64,000 bases of DNA from Scytonema millei VB511283 (GTDB lineage: Bacteria; Cyanobacteriota; Cyanobacteriia; Cyanobacteriales; Chroococcidiopsidaceae): assembly GCF_000817735.3 (NCBI RefSeq), contig NZ_JTJC03000005.1:1-64000 (forward strand). Direction: 5' to 3'. Of this stretch, positions 1-10,208 are shown piece by piece; the first letter of the stretch is position 1; every line of letters starts with the position of its first letter. The translations under genes and the position numbers were made by a program. A model generated the notes under the pieces. That model searched no databases, was not told the origin of the DNA, and saw nothing but the letters and a program-made list of their open reading frames with translations.

Positions 1-660
1 ACAATTTTATTTGTCAGTCATAGCATGAGTACGGTAGAATCTCTCTGCAATCGAGGTGTTTTACTTGAATCTGGTATTGTCAGTTTAAATGCTAGTTCTG
101 AAGAAGTTGTTAGAGCTTACCTCGAAAAAGCTTACGGTACAGCTAAAGAACTTGCCTTAAGTCAAAGAAGAGATCGCAGTGGTTCGGGAAGAATAAGAGT
201 TTCTAGTTTCAAGCTTTTAAACGAACAAGGCGAAGAAGAACCAGCATTACAATCGGGAAAAAACTATGATTTTGCAATTGGCTATTCAAATAATACGGGA
301 GAGCGTTTAAATAATGTTGTTGTTTGTGTAGATTTGATTGACGAGCGCGGAGTCAGAGTCATTTTATTAAAAAGTACTTTTACCAATCATAACCTCACGC
401 TGAATGCCGACCGAGGGTATATTTTATGTCGCGTCAAGAACTTTCCTTTAGTTCAAGGTATGTATCGAGTAACGTTACATCTAGCTCATGCTGACCGAGA
501 AGTACTCGACCACATAGAAGACGCTGCGAATGTTAGCGTTGATGGAGGCGATTTCTTTGGTACGGGTAATCCTGGTATTCCTAACCTCTGCAAGTTTTTA
601 GTTAATGCTGATTGGTCTACAACTGCGGCTAATTCCAACTCTTACACGCAATCGATTTAA
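1..660 (+). CDS. ABC transporter ATP-binding protein, C-terminal part (Wzt-like polysaccharide exporter), 5'-truncated by window edge
   Basis: The reading frame is open from base 1, before the first ATG at 25. It begins with TILFVSHSMSTVESLCNR, the H-loop (switch histidine) and following helix of an ABC ATPase of the polysaccharide/teichoic-acid export type. After a linker comes a beta-rich domain of about 140 residues (VSSFKLLNEQGEEEPAL onward) that matches the Wzt C-terminal carbohydrate-binding domain. In that family the domain recognises the finished glycan and couples it to the exporter. The Walker A, Q-loop and signature motifs must lie upstream of the window. The methyltransferase and pyruvyl transferase downstream on the same strand support a surface-polysaccharide locus. 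The ATG at 25 is internal and not the start. Confidence 0.88.
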   Translation, partial: TILFVSHSMSTVESLCNRGVLLESGIVSLNASSEEVVRAYLEKAYGTAKELALSQRRDRSGSGRIRVSSFKLLNEQGEEEPALQSGKNYDFAIGYSNNTGERLNNVVVCVDLIDERGVRVILLKSTFTNHNLTLNADRGYILCRVKNFPLVQGMYRVTLHLAHADREVLDHIEDAANVSVDGGDFFGTGNPGIPNLCKFLVNADWSTTAANSNSYTQSI

Positions 661-711
661 TTCTATCTTTTGACTTTTGGCTTCTTTCTTTGACTTACTT
701 AGGTATCAACT

Positions 712-1689
712 ATGGCTGTAGAATCGGTAACGGAAGATTTGTACTCGCTCGAACACTTATCCCATAGATTTCAAGTTACGCCAGAGCGAATCGCTCAAAT
801 TGCTACAGGAAGAAATTTAAAGCAACATCAAATTAGCGGTCAATTGTATTTACAAAAAAATGAAGTTCAGCAGTTAATTGAGGAGTTATTTCTAGATATT
901 AACGATAAAAGTCGCGGTTACGAAATACCAGAGTACTTACAAAATAGTCCTGATGCATGGGCAAAAACTGTAGTTAAAATGTATCGGGAAAAATTTACTT
1001 ATCCTGCTTCTGTTTCGCCATCGCAAGGTGAGTTTTTAAAATCTCTCACTTGCAATATTGCGCCAAGAAATGTGGTAGAAATTGGTTGTTTTACGGGAAT
1101 TTCTACAATTTGGCTAGCTGCTGGTTTAGAGCAAGCCGGAGGCGTGGGAAATATTAATTCAATCGATCTATTTGAGGATATCATACCCGCTCCCCCCTAT
1201 CATCGTGCCTACTTACCTAATCCACTAGAATACGCTCAAAATTCTATAGAAAATGCCCAACTAGCGCATCGAGTTAAGTTTCATAAATCGAACTCTGTAG
1301 CCGTAGGAGAAAGAATTCACGAAATTCTGAGCGAACCTATAGATTTTATCTATATTGACGGAGATCATACTAAAGAAGGGTGCGAACAAGATTTCTTGCT
1401 TTTTTATCCTCACGTATCAGTTGGTGGATATATCGTATTGCATGATATTTATCCAGAATATTGCAACTGGGATGGACCTCGATATGTTATTGATAAATAT
1501 ATTAAAACCTCTCCTCATTTCGAGTTAATGGAAGTCAAAACTAGTCCCTTTAATTTCGGAATGGCGGTGATTCGTAAAGTGAGTCAAGATAGAAGTTTGG
1601 AGTTGCGTACCAAGCTCAAAAATACAGCCTTGTGGCAAGGAATTAAAGATAAGCCATTGGGTAAATTTATTAAGAAAAATATCTTTTAA
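712..1689 (+). CDS. Class I SAM-dependent methyltransferase (Methyltransf_24 type) with an N-terminal helix-turn-helix-like segment
   Basis: The 325-residue protein has a Rossmann SAM-binding glycine motif near residue 120 (VVEIGCFTGISTIWLAAGL). The later IDFIYIDGDHTKEGCEQD and GGYIVLHD segments are typical of the Methyltransf_24/CmcI-like family, which O-methylates sugars or small molecules; the acidic DGDH region often binds a metal. Residues about 10-60 (LYSLEHLSHRFQVTPERIAQIA, then a short beta/helix pair) resemble a MerR/excisionase-type DNA-binding fold rather than methyltransferase sequence. The gene lies 51 bp after the Wzt-like ATPase and 55 bp before a pyruvyl transferase, so glycan modification is the likely role. 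The substrate cannot be read from the sequence. Confidence 0.82.
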   Translation: MAVESVTEDLYSLEHLSHRFQVTPERIAQIATGRNLKQHQISGQLYLQKNEVQQLIEELFLDINDKSRGYEIPEYLQNSPDAWAKTVVKMYREKFTYPASVSPSQGEFLKSLTCNIAPRNVVEIGCFTGISTIWLAAGLEQAGGVGNINSIDLFEDIIPAPPYHRAYLPNPLEYAQNSIENAQLAHRVKFHKSNSVAVGERIHEILSEPIDFIYIDGDHTKEGCEQDFLLFYPHVSVGGYIVLHDIYPEYCNWDGPRYVIDKYIKTSPHFELMEVKTSPFNFGMAVIRKVSQDRSLELRTKLKNTALWQGIKDKPLGKFIKKNIF

Positions 1690-1744
1690 GGTTTGTATTC
1701 TTCGTTCCTTTATACCCTCTACAAACTTAGAAAAGATATTTTGC

Positions 1745-3097
1745 ATGAATCAAAAGAAAAAAATCTATCTAAGAGGTGCATACAATTTATATAACTTTGG
1801 AGACGATCTGTTACTAATATCAAGTATAGAATTTTTTAGCAAACATCTGAAACTAACCAGAGAAAATTTAGAATTATATGGCTCGAAAAACTTTGAATCA
1901 CTATCACAACTCAAATTTAACAGCGATTTAGAGTTAAAACACTCAGTAGAATGGTCGGATATAATTTATCGAATTAACTTAAAACTAGAAAATTTAAAGA
2001 TACCAATTAAATTTCCCTTAGTCGTACACCAACTTCTCGGACATGTTTTAAGAGGAGAGTGGTTAGAACAATCGCGCTTTTTAAGTTTCTGTCAATTAGT
2101 GGCGATCGCAATTATTATTTTTACCGACATTATTTTATATAAATTATTTCAAAAAGCTCTGTTTACCAAAGAATATATTAATTTTTTAAAGCAACTAAAT
2201 GTCATTCACTACATGGGTGGAGGCTACCTTAACGAACGGTGGCTAGAAGTTATTATTTACGAATACATAACTATTAGCTTAGCACGCAGTTTTAATCCAA
2301 GTTTAAAAGTTATTGGCACGGGATTGGGTTTAGGACCTTTTAAAAGTAAAACAAGTCTCGTGATCTTTAAGCTTTTTGCTAAAAAATTCAATTATTTATT
2401 TGTGAGAGAAGCAACATCTTTATCGATAGTTAAAAATTTAAAAATTGACGTAAATACTAAAGTTTTAGGCGACGATGTTATTTTGCTTTTGCCTACACTG
2501 AATCAGCTAAAATTCGAGCCAGGCAAGTACAGGCGCAGTTCAAATTCCATTACAGCTATTAATCTAAAATCTTTTCCAGACTATAACTACGCTTTAATTA
2601 AGGCAGGACTAGAAAACTATCTCAAACAGTTGCTAGACAATCGAAGTTCTCGATCGGAATATTTTTGTTTTGGGAGAGAACCTGGTCCAGGCGATCGCAA
2701 TTTGCTCGAAATCTTCGAGCGCTATTATCGAGATAGTTTAGTGATCCGCGATCCTTATGAAGAGGGATGGCACAGTTTTTTAAGTCACTTGGCTACTGCT
2801 CGTGTAGGAATTGGTTGTGCTTACCACTTTAATATAATTCTAGCTCTGTCTAATATCCCGACTGTGGGAATTTATTCTGGAAGTTATTACAAACAAAAAA
2901 TCGTAGGAGTTATGCAACTCTTGAGCCAATATACACTCGTATTATCACTCGATGAGTTGGGATTGGAAAAAGATTTAGCCGAGGTTGTAAATGTAGCGAT
3001 TAATGCTCATACATCAGGAGAAAGGAAATCAGAGCAGATGTATGCAGCAATGAAGCGAGAATATATAAATGCTTATAAAAGTATTTTAATAAGTTAA
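1745..3097 (+). CDS. Polysaccharide pyruvyl transferase family protein
   Basis: The 450-residue protein shows the family pattern: an N-terminal YNLYNFGDDLLLISSIEFF segment, a central MGGGYLN glycine motif, GTGLGLGPFKSK, then REATSLSIVKNL and LGDDVILLL. A C-terminal half follows (VGIGCAYHFNIILALSNIPTVGIYSG) that resembles the donor-binding part of a GT-B-like fold. Members of this family (CsaB, WcaK, AmsJ) transfer pyruvate from phosphoenolpyruvate to glycan sugars. Residues about 115-140 are hydrophobic and could be membrane-associated, which is unusual. It is the last gene of the surface-polysaccharide run; an Eis-like gene follows after about 100 bp. The exact acceptor is unknown. Confidence 0.8.
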   Translation: MNQKKKIYLRGAYNLYNFGDDLLLISSIEFFSKHLKLTRENLELYGSKNFESLSQLKFNSDLELKHSVEWSDIIYRINLKLENLKIPIKFPLVVHQLLGHVLRGEWLEQSRFLSFCQLVAIAIIIFTDIILYKLFQKALFTKEYINFLKQLNVIHYMGGGYLNERWLEVIIYEYITISLARSFNPSLKVIGTGLGLGPFKSKTSLVIFKLFAKKFNYLFVREATSLSIVKNLKIDVNTKVLGDDVILLLPTLNQLKFEPGKYRRSSNSITAINLKSFPDYNYALIKAGLENYLKQLLDNRSSRSEYFCFGREPGPGDRNLLEIFERYYRDSLVIRDPYEEGWHSFLSHLATARVGIGCAYHFNIILALSNIPTVGIYSGSYYKQKIVGVMQLLSQYTLVLSLDELGLEKDLAEVVNVAINAHTSGERKSEQMYAAMKREYINAYKSILIS

Positions 3098-3198
3098 GTT
3101 GGGCGATCGAGTGCTAGAGTACGCTATTGCGAGAAAAAATTTAACACAAATCTCACTTGTAGTATAATTGTAGTTTGTTGCGGACTAGTAACAAACCC

Positions 3199-4374
3199 AT
3201 GATTCACGAATTCACCTACGGCAAGCTGACAGATGAGACAGAGAAGCGGCAACTGGGGCAGATTCTCGAACAATGCTTTATCGGCTCTCCCAGCGATACT
3301 GAGTCATATATTAACGGTATTGGGGTAGAAAATATTCGCGTTATCCGGCAAGCCAAAGAAGTTGTAGGAGGTTTGGGGCTGCTGCCGATGGGACAGTGGT
3401 ATGGTGGTGTCTGCGTGCCGATGACAGGAATTGCAGCTGTGGGGATCGCGCCAGAATATCGGGGTTCGGGGGCGGCGATCGCCTTGATGCAAAATGTAGT
3501 ACGGGAACTGCATTCGAGTGGAATACCGCTCTCGGTACTTTATCCAGCTACGCAACATTTATACAGAAAAGCTGGTTACGAACAAGGTGGAAGTCATTGC
3601 GGCTGGGAAATTCCGACTCAGAGTATTCAGGTAAAAGAGCAGCCGCTACCTGCTATACGTGTGGAACTAGATAATTTTGAATGGCAAAAGCTATATCAGC
3701 AGCAGGCAAAGTTAAACAACGGTAATCTCGAACGTCACCAGTCGATTTGGCAAAGGCTTATTGATTCAGATAAAGAAGAAACCGTTTATGCTTATTTACT
3801 AGGTTCATTAGATCGACCCCAAGGCTACATTATTTTTCGTCAACGTAGAGGAGAAAATAAGTCCTATTTGGTGGTGAAAGATTGGGCTATTCTTACCACA
3901 GCAGCAGCAAAAAGTTTTTGGGCTTTTCTTGCCAAACACCGTTCGCAAATCGATCAGGTGCAATGGCGGAGTTCAGTAGTTGAATCTTTGAGTTTATTGC
4001 TACCAGAGCAAAGTCTCAAACCTGAGTTTGTTCAGCGTTGGCTACTACGAATTGTGAGTGTAGAAAAGGCTTTATCTGCACGGGGTTATCCTTCTGGTAT
4101 CGAATCAGAACTGCATTTAGAAGTGCATGACGATTTGTTAGAAGCAAATCGGGGCAAGTTTATTCTGTCTGTAGCAAACGGACGGGGTGAGGTGACAAGA
4201 GGTGGTAGAGGTGAGATGAAGTTAGATGTGCGCGGTTTAGCACCGTTGTATACAAACTTATTCACTCCCCAACAACTACAGCAATCGGGATATCTCCAGG
4301 CTACTGAGATAGCGATCGCCACTGCAACCGCTCTATTTGCTAATTCATCGCCTTGGATGCCTGATTTCTTCTAG
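3199..4374 (+). CDS. GNAT family N-acetyltransferase, Eis-like with SCP2-type C-terminal domain
   Basis: The frame opens upstream at a TTG (3175), but the ATG at 3199 gives the family-like beginning MIHEFTYGKLTDETEKRQ (391 residues), so I prefer it. The acetyl-CoA pyrophosphate-binding signature VGIAPEYRGSGAAIALM lies near residue 90, followed by LSVLYPATQHLYRKAGYE, which is diagnostic for Eis-like double-GNAT proteins. A second, degenerate GNAT unit occupies the middle. The last 110 residues form a sterol-carrier-like domain (ELHLEVHDDLLEANRGKFIL). Eis homologues acetylate amines on small molecules or proteins; the substrate here is unknown. No neighbour appears functionally linked. Confidence 0.88.
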   Translation: MIHEFTYGKLTDETEKRQLGQILEQCFIGSPSDTESYINGIGVENIRVIRQAKEVVGGLGLLPMGQWYGGVCVPMTGIAAVGIAPEYRGSGAAIALMQNVVRELHSSGIPLSVLYPATQHLYRKAGYEQGGSHCGWEIPTQSIQVKEQPLPAIRVELDNFEWQKLYQQQAKLNNGNLERHQSIWQRLIDSDKEETVYAYLLGSLDRPQGYIIFRQRRGENKSYLVVKDWAILTTAAAKSFWAFLAKHRSQIDQVQWRSSVVESLSLLLPEQSLKPEFVQRWLLRIVSVEKALSARGYPSGIESELHLEVHDDLLEANRGKFILSVANGRGEVTRGGRGEMKLDVRGLAPLYTNLFTPQQLQQSGYLQATEIAIATATALFANSSPWMPDFF

Positions 4375-4678
4375 TGAAAGTCCTGTTTTAGCAAGATCGA
4401 AAAAAATCGCAAGCCTATCGAAACAATTCTCATAGTAAGGCTTGCTGGATTTTTATAAGCTTTTCTCTAGCGGACAAAATAAAAGTCAGTTATCAGTTGA
4501 CAGTTATCAGTTATCAGTGACCAGTTAATTCTGACTTGCGACTTGCGACTAGTAACCAGTAACCAGTTATCAGTGACCTGTTAACCGTCAACCGTCAACC
4601 GTTAACCGTCAACTACCAATTACCACGCACCACTCCATCAATCCCTGTTTGCATCCCAAATATCTTTTAGCTCTCCGT
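4375..4678. repeat. Intergenic region with heptanucleotide-type repeats
   Basis: There is no gene here. From about 4483 to 4630 the DNA is a patchwork of near-7-bp direct repeats based on CAGTTATCAGT, CCGTCAA and GTAACCA variants. These are short tandemly repeated repetitive sequences common in filamentous and Chroococcidiopsis-type cyanobacteria. The segment 4381-4460 before them shows no recognisable signal. The trpEG promoter must lie within this stretch, but I cannot point to a convincing -35/-10 pair. Confidence 0.6.
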
Positions 4679-6874
4679 ATGATCCCTGATTCCCACTGCT
4701 ATATAACCGAAGGCGGTATTCGCGTTTCTTACTCTACCACTGAGATTCCAGTCGATTCTGCGATCGCAGAGGTGTTATTGCAACTCAATTCTCAGCGGGG
4801 AGGGGTATTGACGAGTAGCTATGAGTATCCTGGGCGTTACAAGCGATGGGCGATTGGCTTTGTCAATCCACCCTTGGAACTTGCTACCCGTGAGAATGCT
4901 TTTACTCTGACGGCGCATAACGATCGCGGTGCGGTTTTATTGCCATATTTGGCGGCGCGTTTATCTGAAGACGCACAATTAGAAACAGTTCAGCTAGAAA
5001 ACAGTTGTATTGTTGGCACGGTTAAATTAGCTGAAAGATTATATTCTGAGGAAGAACGCAGCAGACAACCATCTGTCTTCACCGTAATTCGTCAGTTGTT
5101 ACATACTTTTCACAGTAGCGAAGACGATCGCTTAGGCTTGTATGGTGCTTTCGGCTACGACTTAGTATTTCAGTTTGAGTCGATGCCGAAGTTGCATTCT
5201 CGTCCCACCGACCAACGAGACTTAGTATTATATTTGCCGGACGAACTGGTCGTTGTCGATCGCTATCAACAAAGTGCGTTTCGCTATCAGTACGAGTTTG
5301 AGATAGACAACAGCAGCACCAGAGGTTTACCGCGTACAGGTGAATCTATGGATTATCAGGGTCAACATTTAACTCCAACTCAAGATTGCGATCGCGCCCC
5401 TGGTGAATATGCTCAACTAGTACGAGAAGCACTAGGCTACTTTCAAAGAGGCGATCTATTTGAAGTTGTTCCCAGCCAAACTTTTTTTGCTGCTTGCGAA
5501 GCGTCTCCCTCGCAATTATTTCAAACATTACAGCAAGTCAATCCCAGTCCCTACGGGTTTATTTTTAACTTAGGTCACGAATATTTAATTGGTTCGTCTC
5601 CAGAAATGTTCGTGCGGGTGGAAGGTAAGCATATTGAAACCTGCCCGATTAGCGGCACAATCGAGCGCGGACAGGATGCGATCGAAGATGCGGAACAAAT
5701 TCGTCAGTTGCTCAACTCCCGCAAAGATGAAGCCGAACTAACGATGTGTACTGATGTCGATCGCAACGATAAATCGCGGATTTGCGAACCCGGATCGGTA
5801 CAAGTGATCGGTCGCCGCCAGATCGAATTGTACAGTCACCTGATTCATACAGTCGATCACGTAGAAGGACAACTGCGACCGGAGTTCGATGCTTTAGATG
5901 CCTTTTTAACACACACTTGGGCAGTAACGGTGACAGGCGCACCCAAACGCGCTGCAATGCAGTTTATCGAGCGGCACGAACCGAGTTCTCGGCGTTGGTA
6001 TGGCGGTGCAGTTGGCTGGTTAAACTTCAACGGTAACTTAAATACAGGGCTGATTTTACGCACGATTAGATTGCAAGATGCGATCGCCGAAGTCAGAGTT
6101 GGCGCTACCGTCTTGTATGACTCAATTCCAGAGGCAGAAGCGCAAGAAACTATTACGAAAGCTGCTGCCATGTTTGAAACCATCAACCGCGCTCATCAGA
6201 TCGGCGACGATTTGTCAAGTAAAACAAAAAAATTAACAAGCGATCGCCCTCAACAGCGTCCATACGTGCTGCTGATTGACTACGAAGACTCCTTCGTTCA
6301 CACCCTCGCGAACTACATTCGCCAAACTGGGGCGATCGTCAAAACGCTACGCCACGGCTTTAGCGAAACAGTTTTCGACACCGAGCGTCCAGATTTGGTA
6401 GTGTTTTCGCCGGGTCCTGGCAGACCGAGTGATTTTCGCGTTCCAGAAACAGTTTTAGCCTGTGTCAAGCGGCAACTTCCGATCTTTGGTGTTTGTCTAG
6501 GACTGCAAGGAATTGTCGAAGCTTTTGGCGGAGAACTAGGAGTCTTGAATTACCCTCAACACGGCAAAGTTTCTCGCGTGTTTGTTACGGATTCAGAGTC
6601 TCATTTGTTCGAGGACTTACCAACATCATTTGAAGTGGGTAGATACCATTCATTATTTGCGCTACCAAAACTTTTACCTTCAGATTTAAAAGTTACAGCA
6701 ATTTCTCATGACGACGTAATTATGGGCATCGAACATAGAGAAATGCCAATTGCCGCAGTTCAATTTCACCCCGAATCAATCATGACCCTAACCGGAGACA
6801 TTGGTTTAAAAATTGTCACAAATATTGTTGGCAATTATGCAAAACTGCAAGCATCAAAATCTGTTGTTAGGTAA
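4679..6874 (+). CDS. trpE: Anthranilate synthase, fused TrpE-TrpG (component I plus glutamine amidotransferase)
   Basis: This single 731-residue protein converts chorismate and glutamine to anthranilate. Residues 1 to about 520 are the chorismate-binding component I, with SSYEYPGRYKRWAIGF near residue 50, PISGTIERG, DVDRNDKSRICEPGSV and VTGAPKRAAMQ. After a short linker, residues from about 535 form a class I glutamine amidotransferase (LLIDYEDSFVHTLANYI, SPGPGRPSD, nucleophile Cys in FGVCLGLQG, His-Glu in QFHPES). Fused TrpEG is known from rhizobia and some cyanobacteria. The frame opens at a TTG (4649), but the ATG at 4679 gives the family start MIPDSHCYITEGGIRVS. It heads a co-directional cluster with trpC, trpA, trpB, a DAHP synthase and trpD. 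Confidence 0.96.
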   Translation: MIPDSHCYITEGGIRVSYSTTEIPVDSAIAEVLLQLNSQRGGVLTSSYEYPGRYKRWAIGFVNPPLELATRENAFTLTAHNDRGAVLLPYLAARLSEDAQLETVQLENSCIVGTVKLAERLYSEEERSRQPSVFTVIRQLLHTFHSSEDDRLGLYGAFGYDLVFQFESMPKLHSRPTDQRDLVLYLPDELVVVDRYQQSAFRYQYEFEIDNSSTRGLPRTGESMDYQGQHLTPTQDCDRAPGEYAQLVREALGYFQRGDLFEVVPSQTFFAACEASPSQLFQTLQQVNPSPYGFIFNLGHEYLIGSSPEMFVRVEGKHIETCPISGTIERGQDAIEDAEQIRQLLNSRKDEAELTMCTDVDRNDKSRICEPGSVQVIGRRQIELYSHLIHTVDHVEGQLRPEFDALDAFLTHTWAVTVTGAPKRAAMQFIERHEPSSRRWYGGAVGWLNFNGNLNTGLILRTIRLQDAIAEVRVGATVLYDSIPEAEAQETITKAAAMFETINRAHQIGDDLSSKTKKLTSDRPQQRPYVLLIDYEDSFVHTLANYIRQTGAIVKTLRHGFSETVFDTERPDLVVFSPGPGRPSDFRVPETVLACVKRQLPIFGVCLGLQGIVEAFGGELGVLNYPQHGKVSRVFVTDSESHLFEDLPTSFEVGRYHSLFALPKLLPSDLKVTAISHDDVIMGIEHREMPIAAVQFHPESIMTLTGDIGLKIVTNIVGNYAKLQASKSVVR

Positions 6875-6920
6875 TTGGTAATTGGTAATTACAAGTAGTT
6901 AGTAACTAATTTTGACTTTT

Positions 6921-6983
6921 GTACGGGCGGGTTTACCAAAAAACTATGACTTCGACAAAGATTGCGGGTGAACCCGCCCCTAC
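6921..6983. repeat. Small dispersed inverted-repeat element (GGGCGGGTTTA family), copy 1
   Basis: This 63-bp segment has arms GTACGGGCGGGTTTACC and, inverted, GGTGAACCCGCCCCTAC, around an A/T-rich centre. Similar elements lie at 11298-11364 and 51561-51623. It sits in the trpEG-trpC gap and could form a hairpin in the transcript. No coding content. Confidence 0.75.
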
Positions 6984-7031
6984 GATTTTTGACTTTTGAC
7001 TTTTGACTTACCTCTCACACCCGAATTTTCA

Positions 7032-7892
7032 ATGGCTACTATTGAAATCAATCATCAGGTTGCATCTAACAGTAAATCGCGTCATATTTTGACTGAAATT
7101 GTGTGGCATAAACAGCAAGAAGTCGCGCAAATGCAGGCAGATATGCCATTAGCTGAGTTACAAAAACAGGTCAGCGATACACCGTGGGCAGAAGACTTTT
7201 TGATGGCGATCGAGCAAAGCGATCGCCAACCAAGTTTGATTGCCGAAGTCAAAAAAGCATCGCCAAGTAAAGGAGTTATCTGTGCTGACTTCGACCCGGT
7301 AAAAATTGCCCAAGCATACCAACAAAGCGGCGCAACCTGTATTTCAGTTTTGACCGATCGCAAATTCTTTCAAGGCAGTTTTGACAATCTGCGGAAAATT
7401 CGGCAAAGCATGGCACTACCGCTCTTATGCAAAGAGTTCGTTATCGATCCGTATCAAATTTATTTGGCGCGGGCTGCTGGAGCAGATGCAGTATTGCTAA
7501 TTGCAGCCATTTTATCAGATAGCAGTTTGCAAAACTTTTTAAAAATAGCTCATGAATTGGGCATGACTGCTCTAGTTGAAGTACACACACTTGGCGAACT
7601 CGATCGCGTGCTAGCACTATCCGATGTGCGCCTGATTGGAATTAACAATCGCAATCTAGAAAACTTTCACGTCGATTTGGAAACAACACGGCTACTGATG
7701 GCACAGCGTCGGCAACAAATTAGCGATTTGGGCATTACCGTTGTCAGCGAGTCTGGTTTACATACATCTGAAGATTTATCCCTGGTTGCCAACGCTGGCG
7801 TTCGTGCAGTCTTAGTCGGAGAGTCGCTCGTTAAACAACCCGATATCGAACAAGCTGTACGGAAACTGTTGAAAACAGGGAGCAGGGAGTAG
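7032..7892 (+). CDS. trpC: Indole-3-glycerol phosphate synthase
   Basis: The 286-residue TIM-barrel enzyme closes the indole ring in tryptophan biosynthesis (CdRP to indole-3-glycerol phosphate). Visible family motifs are [15 protein letters not shown] with the catalytic lysine, [59 protein letters not shown] and [13 protein letters not shown]. The frame opens at a TTG at 6996, but those codons come from repeat DNA; the ATG at 7032 gives [15 protein letters not shown], a normal beginning. Its length is normal for a stand-alone TrpC, so there is no trpF fusion, and no trpF is present in the cluster. Confidence 0.97.
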   Translation: MATIEINHQVASNSKSRHILTEIVWHKQQEVAQMQADMPLAELQKQVSDTPWAEDFLMAIEQSDRQPSLIAEVKKASPSKGVICADFDPVKIAQAYQQSGATCISVLTDRKFFQGSFDNLRKIRQSMALPLLCKEFVIDPYQIYLARAAGADAVLLIAAILSDSSLQNFLKIAHELGMTALVEVHTLGELDRVLALSDVRLIGINNRNLENFHVDLETTRLLMAQRRQQISDLGITVVSESGLHTSEDLSLVANAGVRAVLVGESLVKQPDIEQAVRKLLKTGSRE

Positions 7893-7991
7893 GGAGCAGG
7901 GAGCAGAGATGAGTAAATTTTCTCTCCCTTGTCTCCTTGTCCCCTTGTCCCCTTGTCCCCTTGTCCCCTAATTCTTTCCCTAGCCCCTCTT

Positions 7992-8804
7992 ATGATCTCC
8001 GATCGCTTCCAATCTTTACGCAGCCGCCAAGAGTGCGCTTTGATTCCTTTTATTACAGCTGGCGATCCTTACTTAGAAACGACGGCTGAAGCTTTATATA
8101 TTCTCGATCGCCACGGCGCAGATTTCATCGAGTTGGGCGTTCCCTATGCCGATCCACTGGCTGATGGACCCGTCATTCAAGCAGCGGCGACCCGTGCGTT
8201 GCAAAGAGGTACGCGCTTAGAGCAGGTGCTAGAAATGGTAGCAACTGTCAGCCCTAACCTCAAAGCACCGTTGATTTTATTTACCTACTACAACCCGATT
8301 TTAAACCGAGGCGTTCGTGCCTTTTGCCAACAAATTGCCAGCGCTGGGGTGCGGGGGTTAGTCGTGCCAGATTTACCTCTAGAAGAAGCGACAGAGTTAA
8401 TTCAAGCTGCGGCTGATTCTGGCATTGAGACCACCTTACTCGTAGCACCTACCAGCTCTCCCGAAAGGATAGCCGCGATCGCTCGTCAATCGCAAGGTTT
8501 TATCTACCTGGTCAGCGTTACGGGTGTAACGGGGGTGCGATCGCACCTACAAGAACGGGTCAAAACTTTGCTAACAGATATGCGCCGCATTACCGATAAA
8601 CCGATTGGTGTTGGTTTTGGGATTTCTGGAGCCGAACAAGCGCGTCAGGTCAAAGATTGGGGCGCAGATGCGGCGATCGTCGGTAGTGCATTTGTCAAAC
8701 ATTTAGCAGCCGCAAACTCAACTGAAGGATTGCAGGCGATCGCTCAATTGTGTCGAGAACTAAAAGCGGCAGTTACAACTACTTCGCTCATGGTTAACAG
8801 TTAA
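7992..8804 (+). CDS. trpA: Tryptophan synthase alpha subunit
   Basis: The 270-residue TIM barrel cleaves indole-3-glycerol phosphate to indole, which is channelled to TrpB. The catalytic glutamate lies in [20 protein letters not shown] and the catalytic aspartate in the usual family position. [38 protein letters not shown] and [11 protein letters not shown] are all family motifs. The open frame extends upstream to 7929 through a CCCCTTGT repeat, but that is not protein-like; the ATG at 7992 ([20 protein letters not shown]) is the family start. It lies 99 bp after trpC and 85 bp before trpB. Confidence 0.97.
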   Translation: MISDRFQSLRSRQECALIPFITAGDPYLETTAEALYILDRHGADFIELGVPYADPLADGPVIQAAATRALQRGTRLEQVLEMVATVSPNLKAPLILFTYYNPILNRGVRAFCQQIASAGVRGLVVPDLPLEEATELIQAAADSGIETTLLVAPTSSPERIAAIARQSQGFIYLVSVTGVTGVRSHLQERVKTLLTDMRRITDKPIGVGFGISGAEQARQVKDWGADAAIVGSAFVKHLAAANSTEGLQAIAQLCRELKAAVTTTSLMVNS

Positions 8805-8889
8805 CAGTTGACAGTTAACCGTCAACCGTCAACTGTTTTCACGGAGCGTAGCGAGCGCGTTTACCGTCAACCTATTACCAATAAAAACC

Positions 8890-10137
8890 GTGGTTAGCAT
8901 CAGAGAAACTCATAATCTTTCAGCACAAGTACAACCCGATTCCCTGGGTCGGTTTGGGCGTTTCGGTGGTAAGTACGTGCCGGAAACATTAATGCCTGCA
9001 TTAACCGAGCTAGAAGCAGCCTACGCGCAATATCGGGTCGATCCCAGCTTTCAGGCTGAGTTGCAACAACTACTGCATGATTATGTTGGCAGACCTACCC
9101 CTTTGTATTTTGCCGAGCGTCTGACTCAACACTACCAGCGACCCGATGGCACGGGAGCGCAGATTTATTTAAAGCGGGAAGACTTAAACCATACAGGCGC
9201 TCACAAAATTAACAATGCTCTCGCTCAAGTTTTATTAGCAAAACGGATGGGCAAGCAAAGAATTATTGCCGAGACGGGAGCGGGTCAGCATGGAGTTGCA
9301 ACTGCTACTGTTTGCGCTCGCTTTGGCTTGCAGTGCATCGTCTACATGGGCATCCACGATATGGAACGGCAAGCCCTGAACGTATTTCGGATGCGGCTGA
9401 TGGGGACGGAGGTGCGCCCAGTAGAGGCAGGTACGGGAACTTTAAAAGATGCAACTTCGGAGGCAATTCGAGATTGGGTCACAAACGTAGAATCAACTCA
9501 TTATATTTTGGGTTCTGTCGCTGGTCCTCATCCCTATCCGATGATGGTACGAGACTTTCATGCCGTTATTGGTACAGAAACTCGCGCCCAATGTCAGCAA
9601 AAATGGGGCGGGTTGCCAGATATTCTCTTAGCCTGCGTCGGGGGAGGTTCTAACGCAATTGGAATGTTTTACGAATTTGTCAACGAACCAACAGTCCGGT
9701 TAATTGGAGTTGAAGCAGCAGGGGAAGGAGTCAGCACGGCAAAACACGCAGCAACTCTCACGCAAGGACGAATTGGCGTGTTGCATGGTGCAATGAGCTA
9801 CTTACTTCAAGACGAAGACGGTCAAGTTGTAGAAGCACATTCAATTAGTGCTGGACTAGACTATCCAGGAGTGGGTCCCGAACACAGCTATTTAAAGGAT
9901 ATCGGACGCGGCGAATATTACAGCGTCACGGACGCACAAGCATTAGATGCATTCAAGAATTTGGCTCAATTAGAAGGGATTATTCCAGCTTTAGAAACTG
10001 CCCACGCGATCGCTTATTTAGATATTCTCTGTCCGCAATTAAGTGGCAGTCCGCGTATTGTCATCAACTGCTCTGGACGTGGCGATAAGGACGTACAAAC
10101 TGTCGTGAAGTTAGGGACAGTTATCAGTGACGAGTGA
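8890..10137 (+). CDS. trpB: Tryptophan synthase beta subunit
   Basis: The 415-residue PLP enzyme condenses indole with serine. The PLP lysine sits in [20 protein letters not shown], the phosphate-binding glycine loop is [12 protein letters not shown], and [30 protein letters not shown] and [11 protein letters not shown] are TrpB1-type signatures. The start is GTG at 8890; the extra 20 or so residues before [17 protein letters not shown] are normal for cyanobacterial TrpB. It directly follows trpA on the same strand, so an alpha2beta2 complex encoded by neighbouring genes is expected. The intergenic 8805-8889 is a repeat patchwork (TTAACAG/CCGTCAA units). Confidence 0.97.
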   Translation: MVSIRETHNLSAQVQPDSLGRFGRFGGKYVPETLMPALTELEAAYAQYRVDPSFQAELQQLLHDYVGRPTPLYFAERLTQHYQRPDGTGAQIYLKREDLNHTGAHKINNALAQVLLAKRMGKQRIIAETGAGQHGVATATVCARFGLQCIVYMGIHDMERQALNVFRMRLMGTEVRPVEAGTGTLKDATSEAIRDWVTNVESTHYILGSVAGPHPYPMMVRDFHAVIGTETRAQCQQKWGGLPDILLACVGGGSNAIGMFYEFVNEPTVRLIGVEAAGEGVSTAKHAATLTQGRIGVLHGAMSYLLQDEDGQVVEAHSISAGLDYPGVGPEHSYLKDIGRGEYYSVTDAQALDAFKNLAQLEGIIPALETAHAIAYLDILCPQLSGSPRIVINCSGRGDKDVQTVVKLGTVISDE

Positions 10138-10208
10138 CCAGTTATTAGGGAGCAGGGAGCAGGGAGTAGGGAGCAGTTATCAATTACCAATTTAGTAGGA
10201 AAATTCAC

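Noticed and set aside
5712-6186. Open frames inside trpEG on both strands
   Set aside because: They overlap strongly conserved anthranilate synthase codons and have no homology-like pattern or start signals.
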